From: Pseudobdellovibrionaceae bacterium
Lineage (GTDB): Bacteria; Bdellovibrionota; Bdellovibrionia; Bdellovibrionales; UBA1609
Length of the DNA stretch: 64,000 bases
Direction: 5' to 3'
NCBI GenBank assembly: GCA_947444305.1
Contig: CANEZP010000002.1
Span: 1-64,000, forward strand
Within the stretch, counting starts at the first letter, position 1. Each line of letters starts with the position of its first letter. Both the position numbers and the translations under genes were made by a program. The notes under the pieces are model-generated. The model saw only the letters and a list, made by a program, of their open reading frames with translations, was not told the DNA's origin and did no database searches. Shown piece after piece: positions 15,809-24,127 of this stretch.

Positions 15809-16495
15809 ATGCCGCAGAAGAGAATGGCTGCTCGGGGGCAGTCAGCTAAGCTCGCTAAAGGCCCGAGTCTGAAGAAAATGGTACCTACGAAAGCCGCGGA
15901 TGCGCGGAAGTCGGGGGCCGTTAAGCCGAAAGCGAATTCCGAAAAACCGCGAACCACCGGGGACAAAACAAAGGACCTGGCCGGCAAGCATTTGGCGAAG
16001 AACGCCAAGAATCTCGGCCAGCCAACGGCGCACGTGAGCAAGGCCACGCCGAAGACGGCGATAGCCTCGAAACCGGTGACGGCCGCAAAAGCACAGGGTC
16101 CGATCGAAAAAGCGAAGGCCGCTTTAAAAAAAGCCACCGGCGCGAAGGAAAAATCGCCCGTCGTCGAAGCGCCCGCGGAGGTGAAAACCACCGCGAAAGC
16201 GAAGGGTAAGGCGGCCAAAGCGCCCAAGGCCGAGGGCAAACGTAGTCGTAAATTCTCGATCGACATCAGTCCCAACGAAGCGGCCTCGGCCCTCGCGGGC
16301 AAATGGTCTACTCTCTTTAAGAAGGCCGACCAGATTGAGGCTCAGCCGTACAATATGCGGGCCGTCTTCGAGGAGCGAACGGCCATTACCCACAAGGTCC
16401 TGGGTTGGGGCTATATTTTGGCCAACCGCAACGATCGTTTGGAAGTTCTGTTCAAAGATGGCATAAAGTATCTCATCTCAAATTATAAACCGTAA
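15809..16495 (+). CDS. histone-H1-like Lys/Ala-rich protein with a C-terminal folded domain
   Basis: 228 residues from the ATG at 15809, preceded by GGAG. Residues 1-150 are dominated by Lys, Ala, Pro and Thr (AKAALKKATGAKEK type), like the tails of bacterial H1-like nucleoid proteins. The last 75 residues form a compact domain (NEAASALAGKWSTLFKKAD, then HKVLGWGYILANRNDRLEVL) that reads like a small SH3/Tudor-type beta barrel with an entry helix. I infer DNA or RNA binding. It is followed by infA and tex, so a role in nucleoid structure or translation is plausible. The domain identity is unproven. Confidence 0.7.
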   Translation: MPQKRMAARGQSAKLAKGPSLKKMVPTKAADARKSGAVKPKANSEKPRTTGDKTKDLAGKHLAKNAKNLGQPTAHVSKATPKTAIASKPVTAAKAQGPIEKAKAALKKATGAKEKSPVVEAPAEVKTTAKAKGKAAKAPKAEGKRSRKFSIDISPNEAASALAGKWSTLFKKADQIEAQPYNMRAVFEERTAITHKVLGWGYILANRNDRLEVLFKDGIKYLISNYKP

Positions 16496-16547
16496 TGTTA
16501 AAAGGTCCGGCATGTCGGGCCCGCAAGAAAAAGGATTTAGGTACTGA

Positions 16548-16766
16548 ATGGCCAAAGACGATTTAGCACAGCTCGAAGGAACCATCGCGGATGTGGCCGC
16601 GGGTGGGATATACAAAGTGAAACTCGAAAACAATGTCGAGATCGCGGCTAAGCTGTGCGGAAAAATGCGTCGCTTTAACATTCGCGTGGTCGTCGGTGAC
16701 CGCGTGACCGTCGGGGTATCGCCTTACGATCCCACGCACGGCCTGATCATGTATCGTCACAAATAA
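16548..16766 (+). CDS. infA: translation initiation factor IF-1
   Basis: 72 residues, exactly the family length. The S1/OB fold is complete (LEGTIADVAAGGIYKVKLEN, then GKMRRFNIRVVVGDRVTVGV, then YDPTHGLIMYRHK). It binds the A site of the 30S subunit during initiation. One deviation from most IF-1 proteins is the Cys in AAKLCGKMRR. It lies 20 bp upstream of tex and downstream of the H1-like gene, not in the ribosomal spc cluster. Confidence 0.95.
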   Translation: MAKDDLAQLEGTIADVAAGGIYKVKLENNVEIAAKLCGKMRRFNIRVVVGDRVTVGVSPYDPTHGLIMYRHK

Positions 16767-16786
16767 AAACTTAGGGTTAGCACAAT

Positions 16787-19342
16787 ATGGCGACTTCAAA
16801 TTCGGTCAATACAAGTTCGATCACTTCAAACGCCTACATCACGAAGAAAGTGCCGGGCGTTAATGCGAAGTCCGTCGAAGCCGTCATGGCTTTGCACAAC
16901 GAGGGCGCGACCGTCCCGTTCATGGCCCGCTACCGTAAAGAGAAAACCGGCAATCTAGACGAAGTGCAAATTCGCGCGGTTCTCGAATCGGCCGAAGAAT
17001 TCACGACGATCGTGCAACGCCGCGAGTTCGTCTTAAGCGAAATCGAAAAGCAGGGCAACCTGACGGACGATCTTAAGAAGGCGCTGACCGCGTCTTGGGA
17101 TCTGAACGAGATCGAAGAGATCTACCGCCCCTTCAAGAAAAAGAAAAAATCGAAAGCCACGTTGGCGCGCGAAGGGGGCCTCGAGCCTTTGGCCACCTGG
17201 ATTTGGGCTTTGAGCCACGGCGAAGTGCAAGACGAAACGACCTTAGAAGTTAAAGCGAAAGAATTCGTTTCGGCCGCGAAAGGTTTTGCGACCTACGACG
17301 AAGTTTTGCGTGGTGCACAGCATATCCTTGTCGAAAAGTTGTCCAACGATCCGGCTTTGCGCCAGCAAGTGCGTGATGAGTATTACAACAACGGTAAACT
17401 GAAGTCGGCGAAGACGACCGAATTCAAATCGCATTCGAAATATGAAATGTACGGCGAATACGCCGAGCCCATCAAAAACTTGGATTCTAAAAAAGCTTCG
17501 CACCGCTATTTGGCCGTGCGCCGCGGTTGGCAAGAGGGCGAGCTGAAAGTTACGATGGAAGCCGACGACGAAGGCTTGCAAAAGCGTTTCGAAAACGTGG
17601 CTTCCTCCGTCGACACGCAAGCCAAAGAGTTCTTGAAACAAACCGCGAAGATCGCTTTGACGGTTCACGTGATTCCTTCGATCTCGAACGAAATTCATTC
17701 CCAGCTGAAAGAGCGCGCCGATCTCGACGCGATTCAAGTCTTCGCCGAGAACGTTCGCAACGTTCTGATGGGTTCGCCCTTCGGTCCGAAGGTTGTTCTG
17801 GGAATCGATCCGGGCTTACGCACCGGTTGCAAAGTTTCGCTGATCGATCGCTCGGGTCACTTCGTTTCGCATACCGTTTTGCACATTCAAGGTGAAGGCA
17901 GCCAAGAAAAGGCAAAAGTCCTTTTCGCCGAAGCCTTGGGCAAAATTAAAATTGAAGCGATCGCGATCGGTAACGGCACCGGCGGGCGCGAAGCCGAAGC
18001 GTTCATCCGTAAAGTTCTTAAAGAACTCGGCAAAGACGTGCCGGTCATTATGATCTCGGAATCCGGCGCGAGCGTTTACTCCGCTTCGGATTACGCGCGT
18101 GAGGAATTCCCTGATTTAGATTTGACCGTACGTGGCGCGATCTCGATCGCGCGCCGTTTGCAAGATCCTTTGTCCGAACTTGTTAAGCTCGATCCGAAGA
18201 GCATCGGCGTCGGGCAATATCAACACGACGTAAATCAAATGCGCTTGAAGAAATCGCTGCACGAGGTTGTCGAGTCTTGCGTGAATACCGTTGGTGTCGA
18301 TTTGAACACCGCTTCGACCGCGCTGCTCCAGTACGTGTCGGGGATCGGGCCCGCGATCGCTAAAAACATCGTTGAGCACCGTAAGAACGCCGGCCTGTTC
18401 AAAGAGCGTGAAGAACTTTTGAAAGTGCCACAGTTTTCGACCAAGGCTTACGAACAAGCCGCGGGATTTTTGCGCATCGCCGACGGTAAAGTCGCTTTGG
18501 ATAAAACGGGCATTCACCCCGAGCGTTATTCGGCCGTTCGTGAAATGGCGCAAGAGCTCGGTACGACCGTGACCGCATTGGTTGGTCCCGGCGCCGAGAA
18601 GTTGAAGCCGCTTCGCGAGAAATGGTCGAAGCTCATCGGTGAATTTACCTTCGATGACGTCGTTCGCGAATTAGAAAAGCCCGGCCGTGATCCGCGCGAT
18701 ATGTTCAAAGTCTTTACTTACCGTGAAGACGTGCATGAATTGAAAGATCTTAAAAAAGACATGATCTGCCCCGGGATCGTCACGAACGTGACGAACTTCG
18801 GAGCCTTCGTCGACATCGGCGTTCACCAAGACGGTTTGGTGCACATTTCCGAACTGTCGCACCAGTTCGTTGAGGATCCGCGCAAGGTCGTGAATCCCGG
18901 CGATCAGGTGAAGGTCAAAGTCATGGCCGTGGATTTAGATAAAAATCAAATTTCGCTCAGCATGAAGCTCGAAGAGCGTGCGCCCGCAGACTTGCGACCG
19001 CAAGCGCCTCGTCAACCGCGCGAGGGTGGCGGCGGGGGTCCGAAAGGTCCTCGTCGCGAAGGTGGCGGCCCGCCGCGCGCGGGTGCCGGCGGTGGTCGTG
19101 ATCAGCAGCGTGGACCGCGACCCGAAGGTCAGCGGGGACGTCCCGGTGGTCCGGGCCCCGGGCCGCGTGGCGATCAACGGAATGACAACCGTGGTGGACG
19201 TGACGGCGGTCGTGACAATCGCGATGGTGGACGTGGACCGGGTGGACCGGGCGGCGGACCTCGTGGTCCGGGCGGACCGGGCGGCGGCAAGCCGTTCAAC
19301 AATCCCTTCGCGGCGTTGTTGAGTAATCCTTCGAAGAAATAA
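16787..19342 (+). CDS. tex: Tex-family S1 RNA-binding transcription accessory protein with an RGG-rich tail
   Basis: 851 residues; typical Tex is about 770. The order is standard: N-terminal helical region, YqgF-like RNase H fold (VVLGIDPGLRTGCKVSLID near 345), helix-hairpin-helix (STALLQYVSGIGPAIAKNIV), and an S1 domain at about 659-727 (GIVTNVTNFGAFVDIGVHQD). The last 115 residues are a Gly/Arg/Pro/Asp-rich tail with repeated RGG and GGP units, not part of the core family. Such tails bind RNA or phase-separate in other proteins. Strong terminator directly at the stop. Probably transcribed with infA. Confidence 0.95.
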   Translation: MATSNSVNTSSITSNAYITKKVPGVNAKSVEAVMALHNEGATVPFMARYRKEKTGNLDEVQIRAVLESAEEFTTIVQRREFVLSEIEKQGNLTDDLKKALTASWDLNEIEEIYRPFKKKKKSKATLAREGGLEPLATWIWALSHGEVQDETTLEVKAKEFVSAAKGFATYDEVLRGAQHILVEKLSNDPALRQQVRDEYYNNGKLKSAKTTEFKSHSKYEMYGEYAEPIKNLDSKKASHRYLAVRRGWQEGELKVTMEADDEGLQKRFENVASSVDTQAKEFLKQTAKIALTVHVIPSISNEIHSQLKERADLDAIQVFAENVRNVLMGSPFGPKVVLGIDPGLRTGCKVSLIDRSGHFVSHTVLHIQGEGSQEKAKVLFAEALGKIKIEAIAIGNGTGGREAEAFIRKVLKELGKDVPVIMISESGASVYSASDYAREEFPDLDLTVRGAISIARRLQDPLSELVKLDPKSIGVGQYQHDVNQMRLKKSLHEVVESCVNTVGVDLNTASTALLQYVSGIGPAIAKNIVEHRKNAGLFKEREELLKVPQFSTKAYEQAAGFLRIADGKVALDKTGIHPERYSAVREMAQELGTTVTALVGPGAEKLKPLREKWSKLIGEFTFDDVVRELEKPGRDPRDMFKVFTYREDVHELKDLKKDMICPGIVTNVTNFGAFVDIGVHQDGLVHISELSHQFVEDPRKVVNPGDQVKVKVMAVDLDKNQISLSMKLEERAPADLRPQAPRQPREGGGGGPKGPRREGGGPPRAGAGGGRDQQRGPRPEGQRGRPGGPGPGPRGDQRNDNRGGRDGGRDNRDGGRGPGGPGGGPRGPGGPGGGKPFNNPFAALLSNPSKK

Positions 19343-19370
19343 AATCACCCGCGCCGGCGCGGGTGATTTT
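19341..19370 (+). terminator. terminator of the infA-tex unit
   Basis: Perfect 30-bp palindrome: AAAATCACCCGCGCC followed by its reverse complement, ending TTTT. It begins inside the tex stop codon. The symmetric sequence can also act for the minus-strand direction. Confidence 0.85.
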
Positions 19371-19445
19371 CGTTCCCATTCATTTAGAATTTGTCGGCTA
19401 ATGTAGCTCGTAAGCCCGAGCTTGGAGCACGAGCTCGCGGCGGGT

Positions 19446-20225
19446 TTAAGTTCGCAGCGCGAGCAGGCGGTCGGCAATCTCTTTGAAACCGGCGCCCTCG
19501 TCTTGCGAGGCCACGTACGATGGCTTGTGATCCAATTGATCTAAAAACTGTTTGATGTTCGCGACCGCGAACGAATGCGGCAGGAAGCCGAACATCGGTT
19601 CGTCGTTGGGGGAGTCGCCGGCGAAGGCACATTGCTCTTTCATCTCGGGTTCGGTTAGGCCCAACTCGTTTTTCAAATACAATTTGCAGGTCGAAACTTT
19701 GTCGTAATCGCCGAACCAGCCGTTCACGTGGATGTTGGAAACTTTGGCGATCGCGCCGTGTTCCTCAAATATTTCTTTGATGCGTTTGATTTGTTTTTGT
19801 TCCAGCGGCACAACGTCCTCGCAGAAGTCGACGGCGAGGTCAAACAAGCGGCTGAACTGATCGCTGGCGATGCCGGCACCTTTGACTTCGCTCAAAATTT
19901 GTTTGCGGATCGCGCGTAGTTTTTCGCGGTCGGCTTTGCGTTCTTCTTTGGCGCGCACGAACACGCGTTTCATTTTTTTGTCGTAGCGAAAATAAAAAGC
20001 GCCGTTTTCGCCGACCACGCCGTGCACGGGCCAAAGTCTAGCGATCATCTCGCACCATCCGGCGGGACGTCCGGTCACCGGTATCACGATGAAACCAGCT
20101 TCGTTCAGTTCGCAAAGACTGTTGTAGGCGTGCGCGGGCAGCCGTCCGGCTTGGGTTAAAGTCCCGTCAATGTCGGTAAGGAGTACGCGTACGTTCGGAT
20201 TTTTGAATGCAGAAATTGATTTCAT
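19446..20225 (-). CDS. HAD-superfamily (Cof-type/IIB) phosphatase
   Basis: 259 residues. HAD motif I is LLTDIDGTLTQAG (near residue 16), motif II is VIPVTGRPAG, and motif IV is FAGDSPNDEPMFGF near residue 214. The cap insert between motifs II and III is large, as in type IIB members that act on phosphosugars such as mannosyl-3-phosphoglycerate or sucrose phosphate. The exact substrate is unknown. The gene stands alone, convergent with tex and divergent from topA. Confidence 0.87.
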   Translation of the reverse strand: MKSISAFKNPNVRVLLTDIDGTLTQAGRLPAHAYNSLCELNEAGFIVIPVTGRPAGWCEMIARLWPVHGVVGENGAFYFRYDKKMKRVFVRAKEERKADREKLRAIRKQILSEVKGAGIASDQFSRLFDLAVDFCEDVVPLEQKQIKRIKEIFEEHGAIAKVSNIHVNGWFGDYDKVSTCKLYLKNELGLTEPEMKEQCAFAGDSPNDEPMFGFLPHSFAVANIKQFLDQLDHKPSYVASQDEGAGFKEIADRLLALRT

Positions 20226-20288
20226 AGCTCGTCATGAGTCCAAGACAGAAGCATTGAGTCAAGAGAAAACCATTGAAACATTTGGTCA

Positions 20289-23060
20289 ATGAGTCCATTC
20301 CTAAAACATATGTCTAAAAATACCGGCAAGAAGTTAGTCATCGTAGAGAGCCCGACCAAAGCCAAGACCATCCGTAAATTCTTGGGCAAAGAATACGTCG
20401 TTGAGTCGTGTATGGGACACGTGCGCGATCTTCCGCAGAGCGCGAAAGACATTCCGGAAAAATACAAAAAAGAAAAGTGGTCGAACCTCGGCGTCAACGT
20501 GAACGAAGAGTTCGAGCCGATTTACTGCGTTCCCAAAACGAAAACCAAAATCGTAAAGACACTCAAAGATTTGTTGAACGGTGCCGAAGAACTGATTCTC
20601 GCGACCGATGAAGATAGAGAAGGTGAGTCGATCAGCTGGCACTTGGTTGAGGTGCTCAAGCCAAAAGTTCCCGTGAAGCGAATGGTGTTTCACGAGATCA
20701 CGAAAGAGGCGATTCAAGACGCCCTAACGAAGTTTAGAAAGATCGATGATCATTTGGTTCGCGCGCAAGAAGCCCGCCGCATTCTTGACCGCTTGGTCGG
20801 ATATTCTATCTCGCCGCTGTTGTGGAAAAAGGTGACGTACGGATTGTCCGCGGGTCGCGTACAGTCGGTGGCCGTGCGTTTGATCGCCGAGCGGGAACAT
20901 GAACGGCTGCGCTTCAAACGCTCCAAATATTGGACACTGTCGGCGAAGAACGAAAAAGACGGGACGCCGTTCGAGAGCCGCTCGCACTTGTTGGCGGGTA
21001 AACGGGTCGCCACCGGTAAAGACTTCGACAGCGTGACCGGCGCTTTGCTCGAAGACAAAAAAGGCGGCATGATCTGGCTCAACTCTGAGGCCGATGCGAC
21101 CAAGTGGTCGACGCAGCTTACGGGCAAAGAGTGGCTCGTCGACGAAGTCGAAGAAAAACCGATTTCACGCAAACCCGCGCCTCCGTTTATCACCTCGACC
21201 TTGCAACAGGAATCCAACCGTAAACTCGGCTTTTCGTCGCGTGAGACGATGGAGCTTGCGCAAAAACTTTACGAGCGCGGTTTTATCACCTACATGCGTA
21301 CCGATTCGACCAACTTGTCGACCCAGGCCATCGAAGGTGCGCGCGAAACGATCTTAAAAAATTACGGCAAGGCCTACCTGCCGGCCGAACCGCGTCTGTA
21401 CACGGGAAAAAAGGCGAAGGGCGCGCAAGAAGCGCACGAAGCCATTCGTCCCGCAGGAACGTCGTTTATGTCGCCCGAAGAAACGGGTCTGACGGGCGGT
21501 ATGCTCCGCGTTTACGAATTGATCTGGAAACGCACCGTCGCGTCCCAAATGAACAACGCCGAGCAAAAGCTCGTCAGCGTGAAGTTCAAAGTCGGTGATT
21601 CGGTGTTTGCGACCTCCGGGATGACGATCGAGTTCCCCGGCTTTTTGAAAGCTTACGTCGAAGAAAAAGAAGAAGAAGCCGGCGAAGAAAAAGAGATGAG
21701 CCTGCCGAAACTCAAAGTCGGCGACAAAGTGAAGTGTTCGGAAATCAAAACGGTGGATCACGAAACGAAACCGCCGGCGCGTTTCACGGAAGCTTCGCTC
21801 GTCCAGACGATGGAAAAAGAAGGCATCGGCCGTCCGTCGACTTACGCGACGATTATCAGCACGATTCAGGATCGCGGTTACGTGCGTAAAGTCGGTAACG
21901 CTCTCGTGCCTACGTTCACGGCTTTGGTGGTCTCGAAGTTATTGAAGGCCGCGCTGCCTACGTTCGTGGATCTTGGCTTTACCTCCGAGATGGAACGCTC
22001 ACTCGATACGATCGCCGACGGGGATTTGGATTACGTTAAATTTTTGACCTCGATCTACTTCGGCGTGACGGGTTTGAAGTCGCAGGTCGAAACGCAAGAA
22101 AAGGCGATCAACGCCGAAACCTCGCGTTCCATCCAGCTTGAAGGTTTGGGCGAATTGAATTTCCGCATCGGTAAGTACGGTGCGTACGTGTGCCGCAAAG
22201 GGGACGACGGCAAAGACGTTTGCGCCTCGTTGCCCGAAGCGCAGGTGCCCGGAGACATGACCAGCGAAGTAGCCAACAAGTTGATCGACCAAAAGATCAA
22301 CGGCACGGACGCGCTCGGTAAAGATCCCGTGACCGGCATGCCGGTCTACGTGTTGACCGGTCGCTACGGCCCTTACGTTCAGATGGGCGATAACGATTCG
22401 GAAAAGCTCAAACGCATGGCGATCCCGGCGAATCTCGTTCCCGAAGAATTGCCTTTAGAACAAGCGTTACTGTTGCTTGAGCTGCCGAAGACCTTGGGCC
22501 CGCACCCTGAGTCGACAAAGGATATCAAGAAGGGCCTCGGCCGCTTTGGTCCCTACGTCGTGCACGAGGGTGACTACCGTTCGATCCCGCGTACCGAAAA
22601 TATTTTCGCGGTCGATTTAGCGCGCGCGCTGGAATTGTTCGCGCAGCCCAAACGCATGCGTGGCCGCTCGGCTCCTTTAAAAGAGCTCGGTGTTTACGAA
22701 GGCACGGGCGAGCAGGTTCAAGTTCATACCGGTAAGTACGGGCCGTACATCAAAGTCGGCGGTAAGAATATTTCCTTACCGGAAGACATGAAGGTCGAAG
22801 ACGTCACGCTCGAGAAGATTTTGCCGATGATCCAAGATAAGTTGGGCACCGCCAAAAAAGCCGGCGGTAAAAAGGCGGCTGCCGCGAAACCCGCGGGCGA
22901 AAAAGCTGCGCCTAAGGCGAAGAAGGCAACGAAGGTCGCCGCAAAAACAAAGGCGGCGAAGGCTTCGAAGTCTGCAAAAGCCGACGCGCCCGCGACGAAA
23001 CCCGCGGCCCGGACCGTACTTAAAAAAGCTCCGAAGCCGGCCAAGGCGACAACCGTCTAG
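20289..23060 (+). CDS. topA: DNA topoisomerase I with a Lys/Ala-rich tail
   Basis: 923 residues (an alternative start at 20310 gives MSKNTGKKLVIVESPTKAKT; neither has a clear ribosome binding site). The TOPRIM domain starts at KLVIVESPTKAKTI and includes DEDREGE. The catalytic Tyr is near residue 335 in FITYMRTDST. The C-terminal part has repeated G-K-Y-G-P-Y type units (GKYGAYVCR, GRYGPYVQMGD, GRFGPYVVHEG, GKYGPYIKVGG) instead of four-Cys zinc ribbons, then a basic 75-residue tail of Lys/Ala. It relaxes negative supercoils. Followed after 2 bp by a HAD-like gene. Confidence 0.95.
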   Translation: MSPFLKHMSKNTGKKLVIVESPTKAKTIRKFLGKEYVVESCMGHVRDLPQSAKDIPEKYKKEKWSNLGVNVNEEFEPIYCVPKTKTKIVKTLKDLLNGAEELILATDEDREGESISWHLVEVLKPKVPVKRMVFHEITKEAIQDALTKFRKIDDHLVRAQEARRILDRLVGYSISPLLWKKVTYGLSAGRVQSVAVRLIAEREHERLRFKRSKYWTLSAKNEKDGTPFESRSHLLAGKRVATGKDFDSVTGALLEDKKGGMIWLNSEADATKWSTQLTGKEWLVDEVEEKPISRKPAPPFITSTLQQESNRKLGFSSRETMELAQKLYERGFITYMRTDSTNLSTQAIEGARETILKNYGKAYLPAEPRLYTGKKAKGAQEAHEAIRPAGTSFMSPEETGLTGGMLRVYELIWKRTVASQMNNAEQKLVSVKFKVGDSVFATSGMTIEFPGFLKAYVEEKEEEAGEEKEMSLPKLKVGDKVKCSEIKTVDHETKPPARFTEASLVQTMEKEGIGRPSTYATIISTIQDRGYVRKVGNALVPTFTALVVSKLLKAALPTFVDLGFTSEMERSLDTIADGDLDYVKFLTSIYFGVTGLKSQVETQEKAINAETSRSIQLEGLGELNFRIGKYGAYVCRKGDDGKDVCASLPEAQVPGDMTSEVANKLIDQKINGTDALGKDPVTGMPVYVLTGRYGPYVQMGDNDSEKLKRMAIPANLVPEELPLEQALLLLELPKTLGPHPESTKDIKKGLGRFGPYVVHEGDYRSIPRTENIFAVDLARALELFAQPKRMRGRSAPLKELGVYEGTGEQVQVHTGKYGPYIKVGGKNISLPEDMKVEDVTLEKILPMIQDKLGTAKKAGGKKAAAAKPAGEKAAPKAKKATKVAAKTKAAKASKSAKADAPATKPAARTVLKKAPKPAKATTV

Positions 23061-23062
23061 GC

Positions 23063-23971
23063 ATGTTCCCTTTTACGAAGTTCTTAAAACTTTGGAAGCG
23101 TAAAAGGGAATCGCAACTCGAACTGCCGTTGGAACGGCAGCGCGAGCCCGACCGCAACCTGCGGCTCGGTGGGCGGAGCTTTTATTTTTTCGATTTTGAC
23201 GACAACGTCGCTTTCCTCACCACGCCGATGTTTCTGTTTCACAAAACGACGGGCGCCGAGATTGAAATTTCGAGTAAGCAGTTAGCCGAATTCGGCGGAA
23301 CGATCGGCAAAGCCGGGATTTACGCGGATTATGAATTCAATCACGACCCGGTGGCCGGCTCATTCCGGAATTTCCGCGACAAAGATTTCACCTTCCTCGA
23401 TAAGCTTTCCGGCAAAAGCCAAATTTTTATCAAAGATTTGGCGACGGTCCTAGCCGTGGCCGACGTGGATTGGAAGGGGCCCTCCTGGAATTGTTTTTAT
23501 CACGCCGTTTTTAACGGCCGGCCGATGGCGTTGATCACCGCGCGCGGTCACCATCCCGACACGATCAAAGAAGGTATCCGTCTTTGGGTCGGGGAGGGTC
23601 ACCTGCCGTGCGAGCCCAATTACCTAGCCGTTTACCCCGTTAGTCACCCGGACATTAAAAAAAGTTTAGGCATGGCGGGCAGTGAGTCGATTCCCCATTT
23701 GAAGCAGCGGGCTTTGCGCGCCTCGGTAGAATGCGCGTTAAAAGTTTACGGCAGCTCAGCTCCCCACCGTTTCGGAATGTCCGATGACGACCCCAGGAAC
23801 GTCGAGTGGATCACGGCCGAGATGAAGCGCTTGAAGCGGGATTACCCGGGCATGTCGTTCTTTATCATCTCGACCGTCGGTGCGGAGATGCTCAAGCATG
23901 AGATCTTCGCGGACCACGTCGAGGATGAGGTGCTCAAGGCCGAAGCACAACTCAACTTGTTCGACGAATAA
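23063..23971 (+). CDS. HAD-like protein of unknown role downstream of topA
   Basis: 302 residues, starting 2 bp after topA. HAD-type signatures are visible: FYFFDFDDNVAFL (Asp44 and Asp46), a motif II Thr in ALITARGHH near 160, and GMSDDDPRNVEWI near 232 as motif IV. Spacing between them is large, so a cap insertion is likely. The N-terminal 35 residues are basic and may be flexible. Phosphatase activity is inference from the motifs. Tight linkage to topA suggests co-transcription; a functional link is not established. Confidence 0.75.
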   Translation: MFPFTKFLKLWKRKRESQLELPLERQREPDRNLRLGGRSFYFFDFDDNVAFLTTPMFLFHKTTGAEIEISSKQLAEFGGTIGKAGIYADYEFNHDPVAGSFRNFRDKDFTFLDKLSGKSQIFIKDLATVLAVADVDWKGPSWNCFYHAVFNGRPMALITARGHHPDTIKEGIRLWVGEGHLPCEPNYLAVYPVSHPDIKKSLGMAGSESIPHLKQRALRASVECALKVYGSSAPHRFGMSDDDPRNVEWITAEMKRLKRDYPGMSFFIISTVGAEMLKHEIFADHVEDEVLKAEAQLNLFDE

Positions 23972-24127
23972 CGCTGGACCCCGTGTCGGTAAAATCGGTG
24001 GTCCCGCCCCACTGGCAAATTGCGCACAATAATGAGAAAATCGATTGTCGTGTCAGTTTGCTGATCCAAACTGCCGAAATGTATTACGGAAACCATCATT
24101 GGCAAAAGCAACACGGTAAGGACAAAT

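Noticed and set aside
18978-19477. Open frames in other registers over the Tex tail
   Set aside because: They result from the GC-rich RGG repeats; the Tex frame is continuous to its terminator.
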